A stretch of DNA of 64,000 nucleotides from Polaribacter sp. Z022 (GCF_023555495.1 NZ_JALCZO010000004.1:372001-436000); one strand, 5' to 3'. Shown: positions 34,996 through 44,060, counted from the stretch's first letter. A program made the numbers and translations. Notes: generated from the letters alone by a model not told the origin.

Positions 34996-35616
34996 TTATT
35001 TCTTTTTGTTTTTTAAAACTTTTATTTGTTTTAAATTATCTGCTATTGGAGTTGCAGTAATTACTTGTTCTCCAGGGATAAAATAGAAGAAATACGCTGA
35101 ATTTTGGCCAACTTTTCTTACATTTAATTTAGTATTGTCTTTAAATACAAGCGTGTAATTTGGTATTATTTCTTTGTTAGCATATTTACTCTTTGTACCT
35201 AGTGCCATACCTGTTCTCATAGAAACAAATAGTAGAAAAAAGATAAACATCATTCCTGGAATAATACTTTCTTTCTTTTTTAATATAGCATATTTCTTAT
35301 CCCATTTTTCGATATTATAAATTTTTTGATACCATTTTTTAACTCTTAAATAGGCATAAAATTTAAACATCCATTTTGTAAAATATAAATACATTAACCA
35401 AAACATAATTCCTAAAAACAACGAAAGCTTCCAATTATTAGTTAATAAACTAATAGGAGAAATTAATGCATCTAATATAGTTGTGTAATTTAAATAGGAA
35501 ACTCCAAAAATTCCGTAGAAAATTGCATCACTTACAATTCCTAAAATAATAAGATACAAATACCCGATATAAAAATAATCTTGTAGTCCTAATTTGCTTT
35601 CGTCTATTTTTATCAT
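34996..35616 (-). CDS. Membrane protein of unknown function, coupled to phoH
   Basis: 206 residues with about four membrane helices (about 15-36, 55-85, 118-138 and a weaker one) and a C-terminal soluble domain (NYTLVFKDNTKLNVRKVG then ending KVLKNKKK). Its ATG overlaps the phoH stop by 4 bp, so translation is coupled to phoH. No family recognised. It might anchor a nucleic-acid process at the membrane, but that is only inference. Confidence 0.6.
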   Translation of the reverse strand: MIKIDESKLGLQDYFYIGYLYLIILGIVSDAIFYGIFGVSYLNYTTILDALISPISLLTNNWKLSLFLGIMFWLMYLYFTKWMFKFYAYLRVKKWYQKIYNIEKWDKKYAILKKKESIIPGMMFIFFLLFVSMRTGMALGTKSKYANKEIIPNYTLVFKDNTKLNVRKVGQNSAYFFYFIPGEQVITATPIADNLKQIKVLKNKKK

Positions 35617-36566
35617 TCTGTTTCTATACTTTTATAAGCAGTAATTATTTTCTTTACTAATTTGTGTCTTACAACATCTTTATCATCTAAAAATACTTGA
35701 GCAATTCCATCAATATCTTTTAAAGCCAATAAAGACTCTTTTAAACCAGAAACTTGTTTTCTTGGTAAATCTATTTGACCTGGATCTCCAGTAATTATAA
35801 ATTTAGCACTTTTACCCATTCTTGTTAAAAACATTTTCATTTGATTATGAGTAGTGTTTTGGGCTTCATCTAAAATTACAAATGCACTATCTAAAGTTCT
35901 ACCCCTCATAAACGCCAAAGGTGCAATTTGAATTACTCCTTTTTCTAAATGAGATTCTAACCTTTCATGTGGTATCATATCTCTTAAAGCATCATACAAA
36001 GGTTGCATATATGGGTCTAACTTTTCTTTTAAATCTCCAGGAAGAAATCCTAAATTTTCTCCAGATTCTACTGCAGGTCTTGTTAAAATAATTCTTCTAA
36101 CTTCTTTTTCTTTCAATGCTTTTACAGCTAAAGCAACTGCTGTATAAGTTTTTCCTGTTCCTGCAGGACCAACAGCAAATAACATATCGTTTTTTGCCAT
36201 TAAAGAAACCATTTTACGTTGGTTTTGAGTTTGTGCTTTTATAAGCCTACCATTAACTCCATGAACCAAAACTTCTTTTGCATTTTTTGCAGCTGTAGTT
36301 TTTTCTTCATTTCCATTAGATGTTAATATTCTTTCAATACTATTCTCATCTAACTTATTGTACTTATTAAAATATTTAATTAAGCGTTCTAAACGGATTT
36401 CAAACTCATCTAAAATATCTGATTCTCCATATATTTTAAGTTTAGATCCTCTTGCTACAATTTTAATTTTTGGAAAATATCTTTTTAATTGTTCTATTGT
36501 ACTATTATGTGCTCCAAAAAAATCTTTTGGATTGATTTCTGTAAGCTCTATAATGCGTTCGTTCAA
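35613..36566 (-). CDS. phoH: PhoH family ATPase/ribonuclease
   Basis: 317 residues. An N-terminal KH-like region (PKIKIVARGSKLKIYGESD), then the PhoH P-loop ATPase: Walker A GPAGTGKTYTAVA near 136-148, Walker B SAFVILDEAQNT, and sensor text IITGDPGQIDLP. Cytosolic. PhoH proteins link RNA binding with ATP hydrolysis, and some have RNase activity. The start is a TTG at 36566: MNERIIELTEINPKDFFG is the conserved family opening and no ATG lies nearby. The 206-aa membrane gene overlaps its end. Confidence 0.93.
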   Translation of the reverse strand: MNERIIELTEINPKDFFGAHNSTIEQLKRYFPKIKIVARGSKLKIYGESDILDEFEIRLERLIKYFNKYNKLDENSIERILTSNGNEEKTTAAKNAKEVLVHGVNGRLIKAQTQNQRKMVSLMAKNDMLFAVGPAGTGKTYTAVALAVKALKEKEVRRIILTRPAVESGENLGFLPGDLKEKLDPYMQPLYDALRDMIPHERLESHLEKGVIQIAPLAFMRGRTLDSAFVILDEAQNTTHNQMKMFLTRMGKSAKFIITGDPGQIDLPRKQVSGLKESLLALKDIDGIAQVFLDDKDVVRHKLVKKIITAYKSIETE

Positions 36567-36637
36567 ATGATTAATTTTTATTAGTTATTTACAATTTTAT
36601 TTCAACTAAAAATAGCGAATAAATTTTCTAAAATGAT

Positions 36638-36645
36638 TAGATTTG
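36638..36645 (+). promoter_or_regulatory. -7 promoter element for the 36.7-41.4 kb operon
   Basis: TAGATTTG, exact to TAnnTTTG, 49 nt before the ATG at 36695. It would start the six-gene run that ends with gldG. Confidence 0.5.
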
Positions 36646-36694
36646 CGTAAAATAGTTAACAACTTTTACACAATTAATTAACAGCAATAATTTA

Positions 36695-37555
36695 ATGTCT
36701 CTAATTACATTAACAACCGATTTTGGAACAAAAGACCACTTTGTAGGTGCTGTTAAAGGAGCTATTTACTCTGAACTACCTGATGCTAAAATTGTAGATA
36801 TTACTCATGAAATATCTCCTTTTAACATTACAGAAACTGCTTATATTTTAAAAAACTCGTACAAAAGTTTTCCAGATAAAACCATACATATAGTTGGTGT
36901 AGATTCTGAATTAAGTGCAGACAACAAGCATATTGTTTTAGAATTAGACAATCATTTTTTTGTTTGTCCAGATAATGGAATCATTTCTATGATAGCTTCA
37001 GAAATTAAACCTACTAAAATTTTTGAAATTAATATTCATGATAGAATTGAAAGTAGTTTCCCTGTTTTAGATGTTTTTGTACAAGTGGCTTGTTTTATTG
37101 CTAGAGGTGGTAATTTTACTGTTATAGGCAAAGAAATTCAAACCTATAAAAAGATGATCGAAATTCAGCCTAAAGTTAATCAAGCACAAAACCAAATAGT
37201 TGGAGGCATTGTTTATATAGATAATTATGGAAATGTAATTAGTAATATAAGCAAGAAAATGTTTCAAGAAATTGGAAAAGGGCGTCGTTTTAAAGCAAAT
37301 GCAAGACGTTATTCTTTTTCTAAAATATTTAGCAAATACAATGAGGTTGCTGGTGATAGTGCTCATGACAGTATACAATATGATGGTAGCAAACTTGCGC
37401 TTTTTAATTCTGCAGGGTATTTAGAAATAGCAATTTACAGAAGCAATTTAGATACTGTTGGTGGTGCTTCTACACTTTTAGGTTTAAGCTATAGAGACTC
37501 TATAACTATAGATTTTATAAACGATTCTCAACCAGACTTTACACCAATCTCTTAA
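36695..37555 (+). CDS. SAM hydroxide adenosyltransferase (DUF62 family)
   Basis: 286 residues. It opens LITLTTDFGTKDHFVGAVKG, the SAM-site signature of the DUF62/fluorinase-like family (PF01887), and continues with VGVDSELSADNKHIVLE and VCPDNGIISMI. Bacterial members without the fluorinase loop split SAM to adenosine and methionine using water or hydroxide, so true chlorination or fluorination is unlikely. Cytosolic. It is first in a tightly spaced plus-strand run (gaps of 0-9 bp) that ends in gldF-gldG. Confidence 0.9.
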   Translation: MSLITLTTDFGTKDHFVGAVKGAIYSELPDAKIVDITHEISPFNITETAYILKNSYKSFPDKTIHIVGVDSELSADNKHIVLELDNHFFVCPDNGIISMIASEIKPTKIFEINIHDRIESSFPVLDVFVQVACFIARGGNFTVIGKEIQTYKKMIEIQPKVNQAQNQIVGGIVYIDNYGNVISNISKKMFQEIGKGRRFKANARRYSFSKIFSKYNEVAGDSAHDSIQYDGSKLALFNSAGYLEIAIYRSNLDTVGGASTLLGLSYRDSITIDFINDSQPDFTPIS

Positions 37556-37560
37556 GAAAT

Positions 37561-37857
37561 ATGTTTGTTAGAATTGTAAAAATGAGTTTTCATAAAGAAC
37601 ACATTTCAGCATTTTTGTCGATGTTTGAAGAAAAAAAAGCATTTATAAAAGCTTCTAAAGGATGTAGTTTGTTAGAATTATATCAAGATAAAAATAATCC
37701 AGAAATATTTTTTACTTATTCTTATTGGGAAAAAGAAGAAGATTTAGAAAACTACAGAAACTCTGATTTATTTAAAAATGTTTGGGCAAAAACCAAAGTG
37801 TTTTTTAATGACAGACCTTTAGCTTGGAGCGTAGATAAAAAAATTACCCTTATTTAA
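37561..37857 (+). CDS. Antibiotic biosynthesis monooxygenase (ABM) family protein
   Basis: 98 residues, one ferredoxin-like ABM domain (PF03992). Typical features are the opening MFVRIVKMSFHKEHISAFL, the core GCSLLELYQDKNNPEIFFTYS with the following WEKEEDLENYRNS helix. Such small dimers include quinol oxygenases, heme-degrading enzymes and many without known activity; heme ligands cannot be assigned. It starts 5 bp after the DUF62 gene. Confidence 0.88.
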   Translation: MFVRIVKMSFHKEHISAFLSMFEEKKAFIKASKGCSLLELYQDKNNPEIFFTYSYWEKEEDLENYRNSDLFKNVWAKTKVFFNDRPLAWSVDKKITLI

Positions 37858-37866
37858 AATTCGTTT

Positions 37867-38487
37867 ATGAAAAAAATTACATTATTAATTATTATTCTTT
37901 TTACAATTACAATTAGCGCCCAAACTGAAAAAGGAAAAGTTTTTGTTGGTGCAAACAGTAATTTTAGTTTTAATTCGTCTAAGTATACAACAACTAGTAC
38001 AAGTTCTAACTATTCTAGTACCTACACAAGTGACCCTACAAACAGTTTTAGTTTTAGCCCACAAGTTGGTTATTTTATATCTGATAATTTTGTTTTGGGT
38101 TTAAATTTTAGACTTTCTTCTACAAAAGTAAAAGGAAATGAAAGTAATGGTTTTTACACTATTTCTCCTTTCGCAAAATATTATCTTTTAGAAGGCAACT
38201 TAAAACCATTTTTAAATGCAAGTTTAGGTTTAGGTTCTTTTTTTAATAGTTATCAAAACTATATTGTAGATCCAAATACTTCTTATTATGAAAAAGTTTC
38301 TACAAAAATAAATTCAGCTAGAATAGGTGGAGGTTTAGCTTACTTTTTAAATGATATTATTGCTTTTGAGTTTAATCTTGATTATTTTAATGAAACCTAC
38401 AAATCTGACAATAATCAAAATAGCAATACAACTAAACAAACTCATTCTGGAATTCAGTCAACAATTGGAATAGCTCTTTTTTTATAA
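37867..38487 (+). CDS. Small outer membrane beta-barrel protein
   Basis: 206 residues with a Sec signal peptide (MKKITLLIIILFTITISAQ) followed by alternating strands, for example KVFVGANSNFSFNSS, VLGLNFRLSSTKV and AFEFNLDYFNETY, and a C-terminal strand GIQSTIGIALFL. It fits the OmpA/OmpX-like barrel (outer membrane protein beta-barrel domain, eight strands). A serine/threonine-rich loop at about 38-62 is probably surface exposed. It lies 9 bp after the ABM gene and 3 bp before the GNAT gene. Confidence 0.75.
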   Translation: MKKITLLIIILFTITISAQTEKGKVFVGANSNFSFNSSKYTTTSTSSNYSSTYTSDPTNSFSFSPQVGYFISDNFVLGLNFRLSSTKVKGNESNGFYTISPFAKYYLLEGNLKPFLNASLGLGSFFNSYQNYIVDPNTSYYEKVSTKINSARIGGGLAYFLNDIIAFEFNLDYFNETYKSDNNQNSNTTKQTHSGIQSTIGIALFL

Positions 38488-38490
38488 CCT

Positions 38491-39018
38491 ATGAACTTCT
38501 CTCCTTTTCCCATATTAGAAACTAAAAGGTTAATTTTAAGACAATTAAATCTTAATGATACAAAAGCTATTTTTGGTTTAAGAACCAACAAAGAAGTAAA
38601 CCAATTTATTACAAGAAACACTCCTAAAAATCTTGCAGAAGCAAGAGCTTTTATAGATATGATTTCTAATTTAGTTGCAAATAATAATGGTATTTTTTGG
38701 GTAATTGAATCTAAACAAAACAACCTTGTACTTGGTACAATTGGTTTAAGACATTTTGGAGTTGATGAAAATTATGCTGAAGTTGGGTATGAATTGCATC
38801 CAGATTTTCAAGAAAGAGGCTTTATGAGTGAAGCTTTACAAGAAGTATTAAATTTTGGTTTTGATAAATTAAACTTAAAAACTATAGAAGCTTTTACTCA
38901 CAAAAATAATATTGCTTCAATTGCGTTGTTAGAGAAACATAGTTTTGTTTTTCAACCAGAAAGAAGAGAAGAAGGATTTGAAAATAATAGAATTTTTAAA
39001 CTTGAAATTAAAAATTAA
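38491..39018 (+). CDS. GNAT family N-acetyltransferase (RimJ-like)
   Basis: 175 residues. It begins with ILETKRLILRQLNLNDTKAIF, the usual RimJ/RimL-type opening. Acetyl-CoA pyrophosphate loop HPDFQERGFMSEAL near 98-111 (Q/R-x-x-G-x-A region), then NLKTIEAFTHKNNIASIALLEK, a typical GNAT motif. It probably acetylates an N-terminus or small amine; substrate unknown. Its stop touches the gldF start with no gap, so it is cotranscribed with the gliding genes. Confidence 0.9.
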   Translation: MNFSPFPILETKRLILRQLNLNDTKAIFGLRTNKEVNQFITRNTPKNLAEARAFIDMISNLVANNNGIFWVIESKQNNLVLGTIGLRHFGVDENYAEVGYELHPDFQERGFMSEALQEVLNFGFDKLNLKTIEAFTHKNNIASIALLEKHSFVFQPERREEGFENNRIFKLEIKN

Positions 39019-39735
39019 ATGCTAGCAATACTAAAAAAAGAATTCAACTCGTTTTTTGCAAGCCCAATAGCCTATTTGGTTATTGCTGTCTTTTTGCTAA
39101 TTAACGGTTTATTTCTCTGGATTTTTAAAGATGATTTTAACATCTTAAATGCTGGATTTGCAGATTTAAATCCGTTTTTCTTTTTAGCTCCTTGGGTGTT
39201 TTTATTTTTGATTCCTGCTATTACAATGAAATCTTTTGCAGACGAATTTAATAACGGAACCATAGAACTTTTAAAAACAAAACCAATTACAGATTGGCAA
39301 ATTGTTTTAGGTAAATTTTGGGCCTCACTTTTATTAGTAATTGTTGCTTTAATTCCTACTTTAACTTATGTTTATACAGTTTATAGCTTAGGAAATCCTG
39401 AAGGAAATTTAGATTTTGGAAGCACAATTGGTTCTTATATTGGTTTGCTTTTTTTAGCATCAACTTATACAGCAGTAGGTTTATTTACCTCTACTTTATC
39501 TAAAAATCAAATTGTTGCTTTTATTTTAGGAGTTTTTATAACATTCTTTTTATACTATGGTTTTGATGCCATTTCTAACTCTTTAGGAAATGACTTAATC
39601 ATCAAAAAAATAGGGATTAACGAGCATTTTAAAAGTATATCTAGAGGTGTAATTGACACAAGAGATATAGTTTATTTTTTAAGTGTTACTTTATTCTTTT
39701 TATTCATCACAAAAATGCGTTTAGACAATGAGTAA
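39019..39735 (+). CDS. gldF: Gliding motility ABC transporter permease GldF
   Basis: 238 residues with six membrane helices of the ABC-2 type. It opens MLAILKKEFNSFFASPIAYLV, the characteristic GldF start. GldF and GldG with the ATPase GldA form an ABC transporter needed for gliding motility in Flavobacterium johnsoniae. The ATPase is not in this window, as in other flavobacteria. Its end overlaps gldG by 8 bp. Start is the ATG directly after the GNAT stop. Confidence 0.95.
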   Translation: MLAILKKEFNSFFASPIAYLVIAVFLLINGLFLWIFKDDFNILNAGFADLNPFFFLAPWVFLFLIPAITMKSFADEFNNGTIELLKTKPITDWQIVLGKFWASLLLVIVALIPTLTYVYTVYSLGNPEGNLDFGSTIGSYIGLLFLASTYTAVGLFTSTLSKNQIVAFILGVFITFFLYYGFDAISNSLGNDLIIKKIGINEHFKSISRGVIDTRDIVYFLSVTLFFLFITKMRLDNE

Positions 39736-41368
39736 AAAAATAAAAAACATAGCAATTTCACTTATTTTATTGATTGTTTTAAACTTTATCAATCAATATT
39801 TTTACAAACGTTTTGATTTAACTGCAGACAAACGTTACACACTTTCTGAAACCACAAAAAACATTGTTTCTAACATTGACAAAAATCTTTTTATATCTGT
39901 TTATTTAGAAGGAGATTTTCCATCAGAATTTAAAAGATTACAAGCAGAAACAAGACAGTATTTAGAAGAATTAGCTGCAGAAAACTCAAACATTAAAATT
40001 AATTTTGAAACTCCAGATAATCAAAGAGAAGACTTGATTAAAAGAGGAATGTTACCAAGTCAGTTAACAGTTGAAGAAGAAGGAAAACTATCTGAAGCAA
40101 TTATTTTTCCTTGGGCAGAAATAACTTATGGTAATAAATTAGCAAACGTACCTTTATTACCAAATGCTATTGTTTCATCTCAAGATGAACAGTTACAAAA
40201 AGCTATAGAAAATTTAGAATATAGTTTTTCTAATGCCATAAATTCTATCACTCAAAAAAAGAAAAAAAGTGTTGCAGTTATAACAGGAAATGGCGAATTG
40301 CAAGACATTTATCAGTTTAGTTTTTTAAGTGAAATTGCTAAAAAATATCATTTAGCAAAATTTACTTTAGACTCTGTAGCTACAAATCCGCAAGAAACGT
40401 TACAAGGTTTAACTACTTTAGATTTGGCTATTATTGCTAAACCAACACAAAAATTTACTGCCAAAGAAAAATTTACTTTAGACCAATATATTGCAAATGG
40501 AGGTAAAACTTTATGGATGTTAGACAATGTACAAGCAGACCAAGATAGTTTGTTTAATAATGGTAAAATGTTGGCTTATCCTAGAGATTTAAATTTAACA
40601 GATTTGTTGTTTTCTTACGGAGTTAGAATAAACACAACTTTAATAAAAGACTTGTATTCTGCTCAAATACCTTTAGCTACTGGTAATGTTGGCAATCAAA
40701 CTCAGTTTAAAAATTTAGAATGGTTTTTTCACCCTTTAGTTGGCGGAAATCCAAATCATGCAATTACAAAAAATGTTTCTCCAGTTCGTTTGCAATTTGC
40801 AAATCAGATAGACACTTTAAAAAACAACATTAAAAAAACTCCTTTATTAGTAAGTTCTTTATTAACCCAAAAAGTAGGAACTCCTAATTTTATTGAATTA
40901 CAATCTATTGCTAACGAAGTTTTAGAAAAAGATTATAATAGTGGAAATCAATTATTTGCTGTTTTGTTAGAAGGCGATTTTAATTCTGCATATAAAAACA
41001 GAGTAAAACCATTTAAATCTAACTTATATAAAGAAAATAGTATAGACAATAAAATGATAATTATTTCTGATGGTGATATTGGAAAAAATCAAATTTTAAA
41101 AGGAGAGCCATTTGATTTAAACAGAGATAAATGGACCAATCAACAGTTTGGAAATAAAGATTTTCTTATAAATTCTGTAGATTATTTATTAGATGATGTT
41201 GGCTTAATACAATTAAGAAACAAATCACTAAAAATTAGAATGTTAGATAAACAAAAAGCATTTAAAGAACGTACTTTTTGGCAGTTTATTAATGTTGCTT
41301 TACCTCTAATTATTTTATTCGTTTTTGGTTTTATTTTTAATTATTTGAGAAAAAGGAGATATTCTTAA
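39728..41368 (+). CDS. gldG: Gliding motility ABC transporter substrate-binding subunit GldG
   Basis: 546 residues. One N-terminal helix (about 8-24), a large periplasmic region of the ABC-type uncharacterised transport family (PF09822-like; RYTLSETTKNIV, VAVITGNGELQDIY, FTLDQYIANGGKTLWMLD), and one C-terminal helix before RKRRYS. It is the second gliding ABC component and should stay in the inner membrane with its bulk outside. It overlaps gldF by 8 bp. A repeat-type hairpin follows at 41.4 kb. Confidence 0.95.
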   Translation: MSKKIKNIAISLILLIVLNFINQYFYKRFDLTADKRYTLSETTKNIVSNIDKNLFISVYLEGDFPSEFKRLQAETRQYLEELAAENSNIKINFETPDNQREDLIKRGMLPSQLTVEEEGKLSEAIIFPWAEITYGNKLANVPLLPNAIVSSQDEQLQKAIENLEYSFSNAINSITQKKKKSVAVITGNGELQDIYQFSFLSEIAKKYHLAKFTLDSVATNPQETLQGLTTLDLAIIAKPTQKFTAKEKFTLDQYIANGGKTLWMLDNVQADQDSLFNNGKMLAYPRDLNLTDLLFSYGVRINTTLIKDLYSAQIPLATGNVGNQTQFKNLEWFFHPLVGGNPNHAITKNVSPVRLQFANQIDTLKNNIKKTPLLVSSLLTQKVGTPNFIELQSIANEVLEKDYNSGNQLFAVLLEGDFNSAYKNRVKPFKSNLYKENSIDNKMIIISDGDIGKNQILKGEPFDLNRDKWTNQQFGNKDFLINSVDYLLDDVGLIQLRNKSLKIRMLDKQKAFKERTFWQFINVALPLIILFVFGFIFNYLRKRRYS

Positions 41369-41405
41369 ATATTGAAAGTTTTCAGTTGCAGTAAGTAAAA
41401 ATTAA

Positions 41406-41450
41406 AGTTCTCGATACAATTTTCTCATAAAATCGAAAATCACTCGAACT
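41406..41450. repeat. Intergenic palindromic repeat, type B-related
   Basis: The element starts AGTTCTCGAT and ends CACTCGAACT, with inner TTTTCTCAT and AAAATCGAAA. It shares the TCGAGTG and TTTCTC words with type B at 10.9 kb. It lies between the convergent ends of gldG and the 41.5 kb gene and may act as a terminator. Confidence 0.55.
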
Positions 41451-41512
41451 GACAGACTCTTCAACTTTTAGTCTTTATTGCTCTATACCTCAGAACCTTT
41501 ACAATTTTATAA

Positions 41513-42277
41513 CTAACCAATACTCAACAAATCATCATGAATAAAAGTATAACCTAATATTTCTTGTACTTTTTTAGAGCTAATTATTTTCCACTGATAA
41601 ACCTCATTATTTTCAAACTCTGACATTTCAAAACCATTACTTAATTTCGCTAAAGTGTAAAATTCTCTTCTTGTTGGATGATGATTAGAGCATGCGTTAA
41701 AAGTTTGATTCCAACAATTTTGATCTATAATTTCATGAAGAATTTCAATACAATCTTCTTTATGAATCATGTTTACAAATCCTTTTGGTTGTGGAATTTT
41801 TCTTCCGTTTTTAAACCAATTACAAGGTTGTCTTTCATCTCCAAACAAACCTGCAAAACGAACTATAGTCGTTTCAAAAAAAGTATTTTCTCTAAATAAA
41901 TTTTCAATTTCAGTTAAAGGCGTATTTAAAACCTCATCTTCTTCAGTCATAACTTTATTAACTCTACCATAAACTGATGTAGAACTAATAAATATTACTT
42001 TTTGAATTGAAGAGTTTTCAATTTGAGATATTAAGTTTTCAAAACCATCAACATCTTTAGAGGTAATTGCAATAATTAAAATATCAGAATTTAAAAAAGA
42101 ATCAAACTCTTCAAACTCAGAAATATCAACAATATAAGGTTCAATTCCATTATCTTCTAAAAGCTCTAACTTTTCTTCAGAAGTTGTAGAACCTTTTACT
42201 TTAAAACCTTCATTTAACAACGAAACTGCTAATGGTTTTCCTAACCATCCACAACCTAAAACACTAACATCCTTCAT
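41513..42277 (-). CDS. Rossmann-fold NAD(P)-dependent protein (SDR/epimerase-like)
   Basis: 254 residues. The N-terminal glycine motif is GCGWLGKPLAVSLL at 8-21, of extended SDR (YeeZ-like) kind. FISSTSVYG carries the epimerase-type Ser/Tyr region, but the usual YxxxK is not evident, so catalysis is doubtful. Perhaps a reductase of small sugars or a sensor of redox state. Its start overlaps the end of the upstream aquaporin gene by 14 bp, so both are on one transcript. Confidence 0.82.
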   Translation of the reverse strand: MKDVSVLGCGWLGKPLAVSLLNEGFKVKGSTTSEEKLELLEDNGIEPYIVDISEFEEFDSFLNSDILIIAITSKDVDGFENLISQIENSSIQKVIFISSTSVYGRVNKVMTEEDEVLNTPLTEIENLFRENTFFETTIVRFAGLFGDERQPCNWFKNGRKIPQPKGFVNMIHKEDCIEILHEIIDQNCWNQTFNACSNHHPTRREFYTLAKLSNGFEMSEFENNEVYQWKIISSKKVQEILGYTFIHDDLLSIG

Positions 42278-42926
42278 TACAACAATTATCGTCTTTTACT
42301 AATTTACAAGAAGAAACTGCTAATAAAGCTCCTAATATTGGTGCTAAAATGTACAACCACAATCCTTCAATATTACCAGAAACAATATTGGGTGCTAAAG
42401 AACGAGCAGGATTCATTGATGCATTGGTAATTGGACCTGCAAAAAGAGCTTCTAACAATACTACACCACCAATTGCTATACCTGCAATAACACCTATTTC
42501 TTTACTACCTGTAGAAACGTTTATAATTACAACCATTAAGAAAAAGGTTAAAAGTAATTCTAAAACAAAAGCACGCCAAACATCTACTTTTGGTATTGTA
42601 GAACCTAAAAATTCACTTTCAGGAAAAAGAAACCACATTACTAAACTTGCAGCAAATGCTCCCAAAACTTGAGCAATAATATACTTAGGTACTTCTTTCC
42701 AAACAAACTTTTTTGCATAGGCAAAAGCTATGGTAACTGCAGGATTAAAATGCGCTCCAGAAATGTCTCCAAAAGCATAAATCATTGCCATAACAATTAA
42801 TCCCCAAGTTATTCCAATACCAACATGTGTAACATCTCCACCTGTAACTTCATTAATTGTCATGGCTCCTGTACCACAAAAAATTAGTGAAAAAGTTCCA
42901 ATAAATTCAGATATATATTTCTTCAT
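42264..42926 (-). CDS. Aquaporin (MIP family channel)
   Basis: 220 residues from ATG 42926 (a TTG at 42947 is part of the -7 element and is rejected). Six helices and both NPA motifs: HFNPAVT at about 59-65 and SMNPARS in the second half; the Arg after the second NPA is the selectivity-filter Arg. This fits a water-selective aquaporin more than a glycerol facilitator, but NIP-like types cannot be excluded. The C-terminus carries an unusual DDNCCNEGC with three cysteines. Confidence 0.93.
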   Translation of the reverse strand: MKKYISEFIGTFSLIFCGTGAMTINEVTGGDVTHVGIGITWGLIVMAMIYAFGDISGAHFNPAVTIAFAYAKKFVWKEVPKYIIAQVLGAFAASLVMWFLFPESEFLGSTIPKVDVWRAFVLELLLTFFLMVVIINVSTGSKEIGVIAGIAIGGVVLLEALFAGPITNASMNPARSLAPNIVSGNIEGLWLYILAPILGALLAVSSCKLVKDDNCCNEGC

Positions 42927-42944
42927 CTTTTTATATAATAGCCA

Positions 42945-42952
42945 CAAAGATA
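42945..42952 (-). promoter_or_regulatory. -7 promoter element for the aquaporin gene
   Basis: The reverse strand reads TATCTTTG, exact to TAnnTTTG, 18 nt before the ATG at 42926. Confidence 0.55.
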
Positions 42953-43033
42953 CAAACCCTTATTTTAAGTTTTTGTTAACGTTTACCGTAATTTGAAATT
43001 GTAATTTTATAACACAAATAAAACTAAACAATC

Positions 43034-43963
43034 ATGAGAAAAATTTCATTTAAACTTTTAAGTACTTTAACTGTATTTTCTTTATTAATTCTAACAAGTT
43101 GTCAGAATAATGAAACAAAAGAAGTTGTAGAAAAGAAAGTAGAAAAAACCGTAAAAAAACCAGCTGCAAAAATTTCTGCACCTCAACCTAGTCCTTCATC
43201 TACTTTAATACAAAAAGTAGGATTAACTGATGTTACTGTAGAATATTCTAGACCAAGTATGAAAGGACGTGCTATTTTTGGTGATTTAGTACCTTATGGA
43301 AAAACTTGGAGAACAGGTGCAAATGCAAACACAAAAATTACTTTTAGCACAGATGTTACTATTGCAGAAAAAAATGTAGCAAAAGGAACTTACGCAGTTT
43401 ACACTGTACCAAATAAAGAATCTTGGGATATTATGTTGTACTCAGACACAAAAAACTGGGGAAACCCTAAAGAATGGGATGATACAAAAGTAGTTGCTAA
43501 AACTTCTGCAAAAGTTCTTAAAATGCCTATGGATGTTGAAACTTTCACAATTACTTTTGATGATTTAACAAACAATTCTGGAGTTTTAGGTTTCCTTTGG
43601 GAAGATGTTTATGTGGGTATGCAATTTGATGTACCAACTGATAAAAATGTAATGGCATCTATAGATGAAGTAATGAAAGGTAAACCAAATGCAAGAGCCT
43701 ATTATGATGCTGCTGTTTATTTTAAAACTACTAATAAAGACGTAAATAAAGCTATGACTTGGATTGATAAAGCTATTGAAATGAGTAAAGAAGACCCTAA
43801 GTTCTATTATTATAGACAACAAGCATTAATTCATGCCAAAGCAGGTGACAAAGAAGGTGCAATTATTGCTGCTAAAGAATCTTTAAAATTAGCTGAAATT
43901 GCAAAAAATGAAGGATATGTAAAAATGAATAAAGCATCTTTAAAAGAATGGGGAGCTCAATAA
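43034..43963 (+). CDS. DUF2911 lipoprotein
   Basis: 309 residues. Lipoprotein signal (LLILTSC, then QNNE), a Lys/Glu/Pro-rich linker (about 30-55), then DUF2911 (about 55-195) with VEYSRPSMKGRAIFGDLVPY and WRTGANANTKITF. The C-terminal 100 residues look like one or two TPR helices pairs (ARAYYDAAVYF, FYYYRQQALIHAKAGDKEGA). An envelope-anchored protein of unknown role, common in Bacteroidota. It has its own terminator. Confidence 0.88.
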   Translation: MRKISFKLLSTLTVFSLLILTSCQNNETKEVVEKKVEKTVKKPAAKISAPQPSPSSTLIQKVGLTDVTVEYSRPSMKGRAIFGDLVPYGKTWRTGANANTKITFSTDVTIAEKNVAKGTYAVYTVPNKESWDIMLYSDTKNWGNPKEWDDTKVVAKTSAKVLKMPMDVETFTITFDDLTNNSGVLGFLWEDVYVGMQFDVPTDKNVMASIDEVMKGKPNARAYYDAAVYFKTTNKDVNKAMTWIDKAIEMSKEDPKFYYYRQQALIHAKAGDKEGAIIAAKESLKLAEIAKNEGYVKMNKASLKEWGAQ

Positions 43964-43990
43964 TTTTTTTCAATTTAATATAGTTTAAAA

Positions 43991-44016
43991 AAATCTCAAG
44001 TGTTTACTTGAGATTT
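43991..44016 (+). terminator. Intrinsic terminator after the DUF2911 gene
   Basis: AAATCTCAAGT and ACTTGAGATTT form a perfect 11-bp stem with a GTTT loop and a following T-run. Confidence 0.88.
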
Positions 44017-44060
44017 TTTTTTATTATGGTAATCAAAATCATCATTTCTTAATATTTTAA

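Noticed and set aside
36695..37555. True fluorinase or chlorinase
   Set aside because: No sign of the fluorinase-specific loop; DUF62 members of this length are normally SAM hydrolases.
42349..42672. Long open frame antisense to the aquaporin gene
   Set aside because: A shadow frame of the NPA-bearing gene; low-complexity product, no promoter element.
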